Shown here piece after piece: positions 41,803-49,533 of a stretch of 64,000 bases of DNA. The notes below the pieces were generated by a model, which did no database searches, had not been told where the DNA came from, and saw only the letters and a program-made list of their open reading frames with translations. How positions within the stretch are numbered: position 1 is the stretch's first letter; each line of letters opens with the position of its first letter. The translations under genes were made by a program, and so were the position numbers. Source of the DNA: Lentzea sp. NEAU-D7 (lineage in GTDB: Bacteria > Actinomycetota > Actinomycetes > Mycobacteriales > Pseudonocardiaceae); NCBI RefSeq assembly GCF_026242055.1, contig NZ_JAPJDL010000029.1, forward strand, positions 57,611-121,610, written 5' to 3'.

Positions 41803-42645
41803 ATGCCGAAGAGGATCTCCACCGCGCGTGGCCGTGAGCTGGGTGCTGGCATACGGGCGGCCATCGCAGGAGCTGGCATGACCTCGCGAGGGGCCGCTGA
41901 GGTCATGGACTGGGACGAGGCCAAGGTCTCGGACGTGGTGAACGGCAAGGGTGGCGCCAACCTCGTTGAGATCGCTGCGCTACTCGGTGCCTGCCGGGTC
42001 CAGTCGGATGAGCGCGCTCATCTTCTGGCCCTGCACAGTGAGACGGCTGTTGTCGGCTGGTGGCAGCAGCACGGAGTGTGTTCGCCTATCGAGCTTCGTA
42101 CTGTCGTTGAGAACCTGGCGGTGGCGGAGACGCTCACCTGCTGGCACACGCACGCGGTGCCGTTGTTCCTGCAGACGGCCGACTACATGCGCGAGGCATT
42201 GCGCGCATCGGCCACGTCGCCGGCGGATGAGCTGGAAGACCGAGTTCAGGCGGGCCTTGCGATGCAGCGACTGCCTCGACGAGGCGCCACATGCACGTAC
42301 TTCATTCACGAGTTGGCGCTGCAACTTCAGGTTGGCGGTGCGGAGGTGCAGGCTGGGCAGCTGCTGCATCTCATGTTCATGGCGAACCGCCCGAACGTCG
42401 AGATCCGGATCCTGCCGGTCGCCCGAGGTGCGCACGCAGGGCTGGCGGGGCCGTTCACCCTGCTGACGTTTCCGAAGTACGAACCGCTGGTTTGGGTTGG
42501 CGCCGAGAACTCCACTCTGCTTGCCGAGTCGAGAGATGCGGTCGCGGGTTACGAAGCTGTCGTTCGCGCGCTGGATGCGGAGAGCCTCGACGAGGCCGAG
42601 TCCAAGGAGCTGCTTCTCCGCCTGCATGACGTGACGAAGCCATAA
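41803..42645 (+). CDS. XRE-family regulator (HTH + DUF5753)
   Basis: A 280-aa regulator: HTH in residues about 8-60 (LGAGIRAAIAGAGMTSRGAA and MDWDEAKVSDVVNGKGG) and a DUF5753 domain (HAVPLFLQTADYMREALRAS, TYFIHELALQLQVGGAEVQA, RPNVEIRILPVARGAHAGLA). It lies 2 bp after the previous XRE gene; two adjacent DUF5753 paralogues may bind related operators or form heterodimers. ATG 41803 follows GGCGAGGAGC. Confidence 0.9.
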   Translation: MPKRISTARGRELGAGIRAAIAGAGMTSRGAAEVMDWDEAKVSDVVNGKGGANLVEIAALLGACRVQSDERAHLLALHSETAVVGWWQQHGVCSPIELRTVVENLAVAETLTCWHTHAVPLFLQTADYMREALRASATSPADELEDRVQAGLAMQRLPRRGATCTYFIHELALQLQVGGAEVQAGQLLHLMFMANRPNVEIRILPVARGAHAGLAGPFTLLTFPKYEPLVWVGAENSTLLAESRDAVAGYEAVVRALDAESLDEAESKELLLRLHDVTKP

Positions 42646-42739
42646 CGATCGACGACCGCGTGTCCTATTAGGCCCAGAAATCCGGAGTTCAGGGGTGCTT
42701 GAGCGACCACCGCTTGAGCAGCTCCGAAGGGAGAGGCCG

Positions 42740-43889
42740 ATGGACAGCAGCGCGGGTTGGCCAGCGCCTGGTCCGGCACATGGGGAGGCGGATGTCCGGC
42801 GTTCTGAATCCGCTGGTCCAACCGCCGAGACGCGAAGTCACATCACCGCACGTCAGCAGTGGTATCGAGGAGAGCAGCCCAAAAGCCGACTGAGGAGTGA
42901 CAGCAAAGGAACTCCCCACATTCGTGGACGGCGAGGCGGCCGAGTCGGCGAGCCGGATGCGGCCCTGTGGTTCCGGCTCGTCGAGCGGGATCGACGGATA
43001 CTCGCCCTCCTGCACGAGCACAAGGTGCTCACCACCAACCAGATCGCGGCTATCGAGTTCTCGTCGATACGACGTGCTCAGGATCGTCTGCGACAGCTGC
43101 GTGAGCTGGGCGTGGTGTTCGCGTTCCGCGACTCGTACAGCACCGGCGGCACGAGTCAGACGCGGTATGCACTCGGTTACCGCGGTGCGCGGGTGGTCGC
43201 TGCACAGCGCGGGGAGAAGCCGCCGGTGGCCAGTGCGTACGCGGACCGGCTGGAGCGACTGGGATTGTGGCCGAAGCTGTCGCATCAGCTCGGCGTCAAC
43301 GACTTCTTCTGTGGGCTGGCGGCGTATGCCCGTACTCGCCCGGATGCCGCCCTCACCCAATGGTGGCCGGAGAAGGCGTGCACCGAGTTTTTCTGGCACG
43401 GGGACATCAAGCTCAGGCCCGATGCTTACGGCTGTTGGGACGAGCAGGGACGCCGGGTGCGGTTCTTCCTGGAACACGACACCGGTACCGAACCGCTGTC
43501 CAAGGTGGTGAGCAAGCTCGGTGACTACAGCCGTTTCGGCACCGACGTGTTCGGCGTTCTGCTGTTCTCGGTTCACTCATCGCTGCGAGAACGGAACCTT
43601 CGCTCGGCGATGCGACAACAGCTCGGCTATGAGAAGCCCGGTTTCGTCATCGCGACCGCGTCTCGTGATCACGGCCATCCTGATGGGCCTGCTGGGCCGA
43701 TCTGGGCAGTGTGGTCCTTCCAAGACCAGGTTCAGGAACGGCGGCGGCTGGCGGAGCTGCCGCAACGCGGCCCGCGCATCGCACAGCACGTATCCCCCCG
43801 CTGGGCTCCCGTTCAGCGAAGCGGCATGGGATCCCCACGACACCACCATGACCGGACAGGTCACGGGAGACGAGAGGCGATGGGAATGA
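42740..43889 (+). CDS. Replication-relaxation family protein with an apparent frameshift
   Basis: A Replic_Relax-type protein. Start ATG 42740 follows AAGGGAGAGG. The winged-helix part is LVERDRRILALLHEHKVLTT then IRRAQDRLRQLRELGVVFAF. The nuclease-like part has HQLGVNDFFCGLAAYARTRP, IKLRPDAYGCW and VRFFLEHDTGTEPLSKVVSK. At a run of six C (43794-43799) the natural continuation AGLPFSEAAWDPHDTTMTGQ ... DERRWE, ending at TGA 43887-43889, is in the +1 frame. As written the frame instead fuses to the next small gene. The cause may be a real mutation, a sequencing error or slippage. Such proteins accompany recombinases on actinobacterial elements. Confidence 0.75.
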
Positions 43890-44146
43890 ACATTGTTCCA
43901 CTGCCTCAGAAACCACCCGTTGGTGACACAAAACCCTTGCGTGACAACGGTTCTGAACACAATGAGTGGCACTACAATCGGATAGGAAACCGCACGAAGA
44001 GCTGGGATTTCTCCGGCCACGTGCGTTATGTCAGCGGCGCCGAAGGCGATCGTCTGCGCGGCGAACTGGCCGCCGTGATCAGAGACCTCCTCGACTGGGC
44101 TGCCACCCAGCACGCCGAACAGGTCGATGATCAGGAGGCTGCCTGA
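43880..44146 (+). CDS. Small hypothetical protein between Replic_Relax and recombinase
   Basis: An 88-aa product from ATG 43880 (MGMNIVPLPQKPPVGDTKPL) to HAEQVDDQEAA. The first half is polar, the second amphipathic (RLRGELAAVIRDLLDWAATQ). Its start overlaps the shifted stop of the replication-relaxation gene and its stop overlaps the recombinase ATG (ATGA), which is why I treat it as a separate, coupled gene although it is in frame with the preceding one. It could be a recombinase partner such as a directionality factor, by position only. Confidence 0.55.
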   Translation: MGMNIVPLPQKPPVGDTKPLRDNGSEHNEWHYNRIGNRTKSWDFSGHVRYVSGAEGDRLRGELAAVIRDLLDWAATQHAEQVDDQEAA

Positions 44147-46086
44147 TGAGCCAACCGCGAACGCACACCGTGCCGTCTGGACCATCCGGTCTGTCGGACT
44201 ACGCGGTCTCTCCACTCGGCATGCCGGTTGCATTGCTGCGCAACGAAGTTCGCGTGGCGTTTCTGGGGCGCACGTCCACCGATGACCAGCAGGATCCGCG
44301 GCAGTCCATGCTGCGGCAGCTCGGCAACTGCAAGGCGTCCATCCCAGAGTCGTGGGTGATCGTGGCGCATTTCTACGACGTCGAATCCGGCCGCATGGAG
44401 TTGGACCAACGTGGGCGCGGCGAGAACTACGAGCGCTACGACATCCCGATCGCTCGCGATGGCGGTGTCACCGACCTGCTCGACGAGTCGGCGCACAAGG
44501 GTCGCAGGTTCGATGTCGTGATCTGCGAGAGCGTCTCGCGCGTGGCTCGGCGCACGTACGAAGGACTCTCAATCGAACGGGAGTTGGAACGGGTCGAAGT
44601 CCCACTGTTCGCCTCCAACGAGCCGATCACGCTGACCGGCAGCAGGGCGCAACGGATCCTGCAGCGGCGGATCAACCAGTCGGTGGCCGAGTACGAGGTG
44701 CTCAACACGCTGGAGCAGTCGTGGGGCGGGTTGTGCACGCATGTCCGCGAGGGTTGGAACATCGGCAAACCGCCGTACGGCTACAAGGCCAAGACGTACC
44801 GGCATCTCAACCCCACAAAGGCTGCCAAGGGGCAGACCAAGACGCGGCTGGAACCGGACGGCATCAAGGCCGAGACCGTCACTCAGATCGCGATGTGGCG
44901 CTACCACCAGGGGCTTGGCTACGGCACGATCGCCGACCTGCTCAACGCCGACCTGACCAAGTACCCGCCGCCTCAGCCACCCAGCAAGGCGCGTGCCCGA
45001 GGCGCTTGGAGCAAGTCCAGCGTCTGCGACCTCTTGAGGAACCCGAAGTACACCGGCTTCCAGGTGTTCAACCGGCGCGCTACGCGGTCGAAGCGCGGGA
45101 AGGTCAACTCGCCCGTCCTCTGGGTGTGGTCGCCTGAGCCGGTCCACGAGCCACTGATTCCGAAGTGGATGTTCGACGAGATGGCCGCGACGAGGAAGGC
45201 CCGACAAGGCTCGCGCGACGACGACGCGAGCGTGCACTCCACCGCCACACGTACATACCTGCTGCGCGGCATGGTGTTCGACGCGTGCGGCCGGCGGATG
45301 TACGGCAGCTTCCGCAACCAGCGCGTCTACTACATGTGCTCGGCGCGCAGTAACAACCGCGGGCGGCCTGACAGGTACTCCGACCATGCCGAGGTGGTCT
45401 ACGTCCGCGAGGACGCGATCATGGACGGCGTTACGGCCTTCTTCACGGATCGTGTGTTCGGTCCGGAGCGTCGTGCGCTGCTCGAAGCCGATCTAGCGGC
45501 CGTCGACGATCGCGAGACCCAGCAGCGGCGCGCTGAAGCCGAGCGGGTTGAACGAGCTCTTGCCGACATCGAACGGCGGCAGGCGGCGATCCTCCGTCAG
45601 GCGCAGGACGGCGACGACGCGTTCAGCCGTGGACTGCGGCAGACCTACAACGAACTGGACGAGCAGCGGCGGTCGCTCGTGACGAAGGACACAGTGATTG
45701 GTACACCAGTGCCAATCGGCCCGAAAACCGAGGACATCGCACTGCTCGATGCGCTTCCGCGCCTGGTCATGAACCTGAGCAAGGCTCCTGACCTGCTGCT
45801 ACGACGCCTGTTCAAGGTCACCCAACTCGGCGTCCGCCTGAACGATGATCATGATCAACTTCTGATTACTCTCCGGCTCCCCTCCGCGCATCTTTCGGAG
45901 GTAGCGGATACCGCCGAACGGATCGCCGAAGCGGTGGCCGCGAAGGGTGACACGCCTGATCAGGCACCTGATCCTTATGCGGATCTAGTTGGTGCCCCCG
46001 ACGGGATTCGAACCCGTACTGTGATCCTTTTAAGGGACCTGCCTCTACCGATTGGGCTACGGGGGCGCGGTGAGCCTAGGCGTTGA
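44146..46086 (+). CDS. Large serine recombinase (integrase) of the element
   Basis: A 646-aa large serine integrase. The resolvase-type catalytic domain holds the nucleophile Ser44 in LGRTSTDDQQD and downstream VICESVSRVARRTYEGLSIE. The Recombinase domain follows (GKPPYGYKAK, WSKSSVCDLLRNPKYTGFQV), then a short zinc-ribbon-like part (FDACGRRMYGSF, YYMCSAR) and a coiled coil (RRAEAERVERALADIERRQA). The last ~35 residues (GAPDGIRTRT to RGRGEPRR) are encoded by the antisense strand of the tRNA at the right attachment site, so the C-terminus depends on the integration state. It should catalyse site-specific integration and excision. Confidence 0.92.
   Translation: MSQPRTHTVPSGPSGLSDYAVSPLGMPVALLRNEVRVAFLGRTSTDDQQDPRQSMLRQLGNCKASIPESWVIVAHFYDVESGRMELDQRGRGENYERYDIPIARDGGVTDLLDESAHKGRRFDVVICESVSRVARRTYEGLSIERELERVEVPLFASNEPITLTGSRAQRILQRRINQSVAEYEVLNTLEQSWGGLCTHVREGWNIGKPPYGYKAKTYRHLNPTKAAKGQTKTRLEPDGIKAETVTQIAMWRYHQGLGYGTIADLLNADLTKYPPPQPPSKARARGAWSKSSVCDLLRNPKYTGFQVFNRRATRSKRGKVNSPVLWVWSPEPVHEPLIPKWMFDEMAATRKARQGSRDDDASVHSTATRTYLLRGMVFDACGRRMYGSFRNQRVYYMCSARSNNRGRPDRYSDHAEVVYVREDAIMDGVTAFFTDRVFGPERRALLEADLAAVDDRETQQRRAEAERVERALADIERRQAAILRQAQDGDDAFSRGLRQTYNELDEQRRSLVTKDTVIGTPVPIGPKTEDIALLDALPRLVMNLSKAPDLLLRRLFKVTQLGVRLNDDHDQLLITLRLPSAHLSEVADTAERIAEAVAAKGDTPDQAPDPYADLVGAPDGIRTRTVILLRDLPLPIGLRGRGEPRR
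45990..46002. repeat. Right attachment-site core (direct repeat)
   Basis: TGGTGCCCCCGAC, identical to 33603-33615. It is the complement of the tRNA 3' end GTCGGGGGCACCA and also encodes the recombinase residues GAPD. Confidence 0.8.
45990..46066 (-). tRNA. Class I tRNA-like gene with anticodon loop CTTAAAA (UAA)
   Basis: A full cloverleaf on the minus strand. The 7-bp acceptor stem is GCCCCCG/CGGGGGC, the D arm is GCCC...AGGC with GG, the anticodon stem GGTCC/GGATC, and the loop CTTAAAA, where T33 is followed by TAA. A 5-nt variable loop ACAGT, the T arm ACGGG-TTCGAAT-CCCGT, discriminator A73 and an encoded CCA follow. The formal anticodon UAA would read leucine UUA codons, but bacterial leucine tRNAs have a long variable arm, which this lacks. 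The charging identity is therefore unclear. The tRNA 3' end is the integration site of the mobile element. Confidence 0.8.
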
Positions 46087-46184
46087 TCGTCGGCTTGTGT
46101 GAGCGGATGGTCGTTTCTCGCCCGAGCGGCCCAGTGAATTGGACTAGAGCGAGCATCCGGCTAAGCGTCGAACGGACCCGAACA

Positions 46185-47267
46185 TCAGCGTGCCCTTCCG
46201 GCGCCGAGCAGTTCCTTGAAGCGCAGCGCGACCCAGTCGTGCACGGCCGTGGAGACGCTGTTGTCGCCTGCCCTGTGCTCGAACCAGCGCCAGTCGCAGT
46301 TGACGTTGATCTCCAGGAACACGTGGTCACCACCGCCGGTCACGAGCAGGTCGAACGCCGCCACCTGGACGCGCCAGTGCCGGGCCAGCGCCAGGAGTTT
46401 GTCCGAGAGGGACGCGGGGACCGTGGTGGGCGTGACGCGGACCGCGTCGGGATCCACCCAGAGTTGGGCCGGGTCCAGCTTGTCGACCTGGTAGGCCAGG
46501 CACTGCTCGCCCACGACGAACACTCGGAGCTCGGTCTCGGACGGCACGTACTCCTGGACGATCACCGGTGCCGGTTCGGGGGCGTCGGAGGCGCGGGAGG
46601 TTTCCAGCGGGCGCGGGAACAGGCCGTGTTGCACGCCTGGGCGTGGTTCCAGGAGGTGCCTGCCCGCCGTTTTGACGATGCAGGCGCCGCCGCCTGGGCG
46701 CGTGCGGCCTGGACGGGTTGTCACGGCCGTGCGCGGTACGCGCAAGCCGAACGCGGACGCGTCGGAAAGCTGCGTCAGGCGGTCCAGGTGCGTCGAGAAG
46801 CGCGACGGGTTCACATGAGCCCAGTCGGAGCGTGAGGACAGCCAGTTGGCCACTGAGGCCCATTGGTCGACCGCGTAGGCGCCGGCGAGGGTTCCTGGTT
46901 CCACGGGGACCGCGGAGAGCTCGAAGTGGCGGCGCCACACCAGCAGGGGGCGCAGGAGCCAGCGGTCCAGCTCGATCAACGGCTGGTCGGTGTAGACCGA
47001 GAGCGGGATGTCCACGCAGCGGTCGGCGTCGATCCTCGCCATCCGGATGCCGCGTTCGGCCAGGGCGATGGAGAGCTCGTTCATCTCCATGTCGGCGGCG
47101 CGGGCCAGCACGAGCACGCAGGGTTCGGGATTGCCGTCGCCCTCGTCGACCATGCCGAGGCGGTGGACCTGTTCCTGGAAGTCCAGGCACTTGGGCGGTG
47201 AGCGGAAGAGGTATTCCTGACCCTGGAGCAGAAGGGGTCTGGCAGCCTCGGACGGGGCACCTGGCAC
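46185..47267 (-). CDS. ATP-grasp enzyme, possible RiPP maturase
   Basis: About 360 aa from GTG 47267, or 322 from ATG 47153. The N-terminal part (CVLVLARAADMEMNELSIAL) resembles the pre-ATP-grasp domain of actinobacterial ribosomal-peptide ATP-grasp ligases. The ATP-grasp core has CIVKTAGRHLL (nucleotide-binding Lys), VIVQEYVPSETELRVFVVG and the Mg-binding HVFLEINVNCDWRWFEH. Such enzymes form ester or amide links within a precursor peptide, or ligate peptides. The gene for a 40-aa peptide ends 20 bp upstream, which supports a peptide substrate; a free amino-acid ligase is the alternative. Confidence 0.75.
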   Translation of the reverse strand: MPGAPSEAARPLLLQGQEYLFRSPPKCLDFQEQVHRLGMVDEGDGNPEPCVLVLARAADMEMNELSIALAERGIRMARIDADRCVDIPLSVYTDQPLIELDRWLLRPLLVWRRHFELSAVPVEPGTLAGAYAVDQWASVANWLSSRSDWAHVNPSRFSTHLDRLTQLSDASAFGLRVPRTAVTTRPGRTRPGGGACIVKTAGRHLLEPRPGVQHGLFPRPLETSRASDAPEPAPVIVQEYVPSETELRVFVVGEQCLAYQVDKLDPAQLWVDPDAVRVTPTTVPASLSDKLLALARHWRVQVAAFDLLVTGGGDHVFLEINVNCDWRWFEHRAGDNSVSTAVHDWVALRFKELLGAGRAR

Positions 47268-47287
47268 CCGCCCGTCAGCCGACCTGC

Positions 47288-47410
47288 TCAATCGTCCTTC
47301 TTGCTGCGGAAAACTTGCCCCGCCTGCGCGTACTCTGCGGCGTACTGCGCCAACGCGGGGTCCTCGATCTCGCCGCGACGAAGCTGTGCGGCCAGCTCCT
47401 CGAGAGACAT
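47288..47410 (-). CDS. 40-aa peptide, candidate ATP-grasp substrate
   Basis: MSLEELAAQLRRGEIEDPAL followed by AQYAAEYAQAGQVFRSKKDD. The ATG at 47410 has AAAGAGGTGAT 5-9 nt upstream, so it is very likely translated. It is an amphipathic acidic helix with a short basic/acidic tail. Its position directly before an ATP-grasp gene is what one expects of a RiPP precursor. The C-terminal Ser-Lys-Lys-Asp-Asp could supply partners for ester or amide bonds. It does not show the usual microviridin-type motifs, so precursor status is inference. Confidence 0.6.
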   Translation of the reverse strand: MSLEELAAQLRRGEIEDPALAQYAAEYAQAGQVFRSKKDD

Positions 47411-47554
47411 CGGGATCACCTCTTTCCCCACATGGCGAATCACGCATTCAGGTGATGCACCAGCCGTAGTCTCCGAAACACGTAACGCAATGTCAAGGCG
47501 ACCCTCGGAGCTTACTCCGATTGGGCGCTCAAGTTCCGCCCTGAGGTCAGACGA

Positions 47555-47585
47555 GTGCCCCGAACGAGAAGATCGTCCGGGGCAC
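47555..47585. terminator. Hairpin after ndh gene
   Basis: GTGCCCCG (47555-47562) pairs perfectly with CGGGGCAC (47578-47585), 25 bp past the ndh stop. No T-run follows. It probably ends the ndh transcript before the peptide/ATP-grasp unit. Confidence 0.5.
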
Positions 47586-47609
47586 GACGTCACTTACAGA
47601 CAGTGAAGG

Positions 47610-48935
47610 TCAGCTTTGCACTGCGCGGTCGAAGTCCGACTTCGGGTCGTTGATCTGGCCCAGGGCCACGATCTCGCGGCCGTAGAACAGCGCCTGCGTC
47701 CAGTCCATCAGCACGCGGAGCTTGCGGTTCACGGTCGGCATGAACGCCACGTGGTAGCTGCGGTGCATGAACCACGCGGGCAGGCCCTTGAAGCGCAGGC
47801 CGAACACGTCGGCGACGCCCTTGTAGAGGCCGAGGCCCGCGACCGAGCCGAGGTACTTGTGGAAGTAGTCCTTCGGCTGCTGGCCGCGCAGCGACGCGAC
47901 GATGTTCTTCGACAGCAGCTTCGACTGACGGATGGCGTGCTGCGCGTTCGGCACGCACGTCGCCGTCGGGTCCTCCTCGGTGCGCGAGAGGTCCGGCACC
48001 GCGGAGCAGTCACCGGCGGCCCACACGCCTTCGAGGCCCTGGACCTGCATGGCGGCGGTGCAGCGGACGCGACCGCGCTCGTCGAGCGGGAGGTCCGTGT
48101 TGCGCAGCACCGGGTTCGCCTTCATGCCGGCGGTCCAGATGATCGTGTCCGAGTCGAACTCGGTGCCGTCGTCGAGGATGACGTGGCCGCCCTCGAGGGA
48201 CTTCACGCGGGTGTCGAGGTAGATCTTCATGCCGCGCTTCTCCAGCGCCTCGACGGTCCACGCGCCGAGCTTGGCGGACACCTCGGGCATGATCCGCCCG
48301 GCGGCCTCGACCAGGACCCAGTTCATCTCTTCGGGCTTGATGCCCTCGTAGTACCGAAGCGCATACCGCGTCATGTCCTCGAGCTCGGCGAGCGTCTCGA
48401 TGCCCGCGAAGCCACCACCGATGACGACGAAGCTGAGCAGCTTCTTGCGCAGGTCCGCGTTGTTCGTGCTCGCTGCCTGGTCCAGGCGCGACAGCACGTG
48501 GTTGCGGACGTAGATCGCCTCGCCGATCGTCTTCATGCCGATGCCGACCTCGGCCAGGCCGGGGATCGGAAGCGTGCGTGAGATCGCACCCAGCGCGGAG
48601 ACGAGCACGTCGTACTCGATCTCCTCGACGTGACCGTCCGACAGCTCGGCGGTCACGATCTTGCGCGAGTGCTCGATCTTGGTGACGCGGCCGGTGACGA
48701 CGTGGCAGCGCTTGAGCACCTTGCGCAGTGGAGCGACGACGTGGCGCGGCTCGATCGAGCCGGCCGCCGCCTCAGGCAGGAAGGGCTGGTAGGTCATGTG
48801 CGGCTGCGGGTCGATTACCGTCACGGACGCCTCACCGGAGCGCAGTTTCTTCTGCAGTCCGAGAGCCGTGTACATCCCGACGTACCCACCGCCGACAATG
48901 ACAATCCGAGTGGGGTGCGACTTCACAGCAGCCAT
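47610..48935 (-). CDS. ndh: Type II NADH:quinone dehydrogenase
   Basis: A 441-aa single-subunit, non-proton-pumping NADH dehydrogenase (NDH-2) that feeds electrons to menaquinone at the membrane. The FAD-binding Rossmann motif is RIVIVGGGYVGMYTALGLQK (residues ~10-29). The NADH-binding one is FVVIGGGFAGIETLAELED (~170). The FAD-closing motif is GVWAAGDCSAVPDL. The C-terminus (FHKYLGSVAGLGLYKGVADV, HRSYHVAFMPTVNRKLRVLM) provides the amphipathic membrane-binding helices. Start ATG 48935 (MAAVKSHPTRIVIVGG) is chosen over a longer frame without homology. Monocistronic. Confidence 0.93.
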   Translation of the reverse strand: MAAVKSHPTRIVIVGGGYVGMYTALGLQKKLRSGEASVTVIDPQPHMTYQPFLPEAAAGSIEPRHVVAPLRKVLKRCHVVTGRVTKIEHSRKIVTAELSDGHVEEIEYDVLVSALGAISRTLPIPGLAEVGIGMKTIGEAIYVRNHVLSRLDQAASTNNADLRKKLLSFVVIGGGFAGIETLAELEDMTRYALRYYEGIKPEEMNWVLVEAAGRIMPEVSAKLGAWTVEALEKRGMKIYLDTRVKSLEGGHVILDDGTEFDSDTIIWTAGMKANPVLRNTDLPLDERGRVRCTAAMQVQGLEGVWAAGDCSAVPDLSRTEEDPTATCVPNAQHAIRQSKLLSKNIVASLRGQQPKDYFHKYLGSVAGLGLYKGVADVFGLRFKGLPAWFMHRSYHVAFMPTVNRKLRVLMDWTQALFYGREIVALGQINDPKSDFDRAVQS

Positions 48936-49077
48936 ACACACATGGTCGCACCAGAACCCCCATTTTCGCGCGTCCGGAGGGGCCGTTGTGACTACCGTCG
49001 CCGGGTGATGCGGGACACGATCGGGGCTGACCTGCGCCTCCACCGTAAGTCGAGGCGTTCTGCCTGAGAGAGTCGAT

Positions 49078-49533
49078 TCAGATCCTCAGCGCGACGACCC
49101 CGATGACGACCGTCAGAGCGCCCAGTCCGAGCACCTCCACGAGCCCGATGCCGGCACCTGACGGGACGACCGCGGCGAAGGCCGTGACGACAAATGTGAT
49201 CGCTTGGACAATGGCGAACCGGCGTGCTGGTGCTTTCAGCGCAGCGGGCTCGATTTTCGTTTTCACCGGAACGACCGCCGCGAGCGCGGACGTCACGTGA
49301 ATGAGGTGCAGCGCCGGAATCATGATCAGCACGCCGAGCCGCAACGGGTGCCCGTCGGCGAACGCCGTCGCCAGCGCCGCGTAGCCGATCAGCAACGCGG
49401 GCCCGGCGCTTCCCGGCATCAGCGCGGTGAGCGCCGTCAGCACGACGACGATCAGCAGCGGCGCGATCGTCGAGGACTCGAGGTGCAGGACCAGCGCCAC
49501 GGGCAACGCCGCGAGCACGATCGCCAGACGCAT
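49078..49533 (-). CDS. Small polytopic membrane protein, 151 aa
   Basis: Last gene of the DUF4129-MoxR-DUF58 operon. Its ATG (49531-49533) overlaps the DUF58 stop. It has about four to five membrane helices (IVLAALPVALVLHLESS, APLLIVVVLTALTALMPGSA, FAIVQAITFVVTAFAAVV, VEVLGLGALTVVIGVVALRI). No catalytic motif. Its fixed place in the operon suggests a membrane component of the same process, but the function is unknown. Confidence 0.7.
   Translation of the reverse strand: MRLAIVLAALPVALVLHLESSTIAPLLIVVVLTALTALMPGSAGPALLIGYAALATAFADGHPLRLGVLIMIPALHLIHVTSALAAVVPVKTKIEPAALKAPARRFAIVQAITFVVTAFAAVVPSGAGIGLVEVLGLGALTVVIGVVALRI

Larger units (their letters stand above)
33603..46002. mobile_element. 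Integrated element with serine recombinase at a tRNA site
   Basis: About 12.4 kb bounded by a 13-bp direct repeat, TGGTGCCCCCGAC, at 33603-33615 and 45990-46002. The right copy is the 3' end, including CCA, of a minus-strand tRNA gene. Contents in order: HNH-like zinc protein, AlbA_2 protein, reverse transcriptase, HEPN protein, DUF397 and XRE regulators, two more XRE/DUF5753 regulators, replication-relaxation protein, small protein and large serine recombinase. DNA from about 36.5 to 39 kb is visibly AT-richer than the chromosome. No phage structural, conjugation or replication-initiator gene is seen, so it is probably an integrative element mobilised by others or a genomic island. Confidence 0.85.

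Noticed and set aside
42695..44146. A single 483-codon protein made of the replication-relaxation protein plus the small downstream protein
   Set aside because: The junction follows a C6 run, and the natural end of the first protein is in the +1 frame with a stop overlapping the next ATG.
33603..46002. Prophage
   Set aside because: No terminase, portal, capsid, tail or lysis gene is present, so it is described as an integrative element.
33603..46002. Conjugative actinomycete element (AICE)
   Set aside because: No FtsK/SpoIIIE-type transfer gene or replication initiator is seen, and the recombinase is a large serine type.
45990..46066. Ordinary lysine tRNA (CUU or UUU) at the attachment site
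   Set aside because: The loop is CTTAAAA after GGTCC; with the invariant T33 the anticodon is UAA, and CTT is not preceded by T.
47288..47410. FxSxx-COOH type RiPP precursor
   Set aside because: FRSKK is followed by two more Asp residues, so the motif is not at the C-terminus, and no radical SAM maturase is adjacent.
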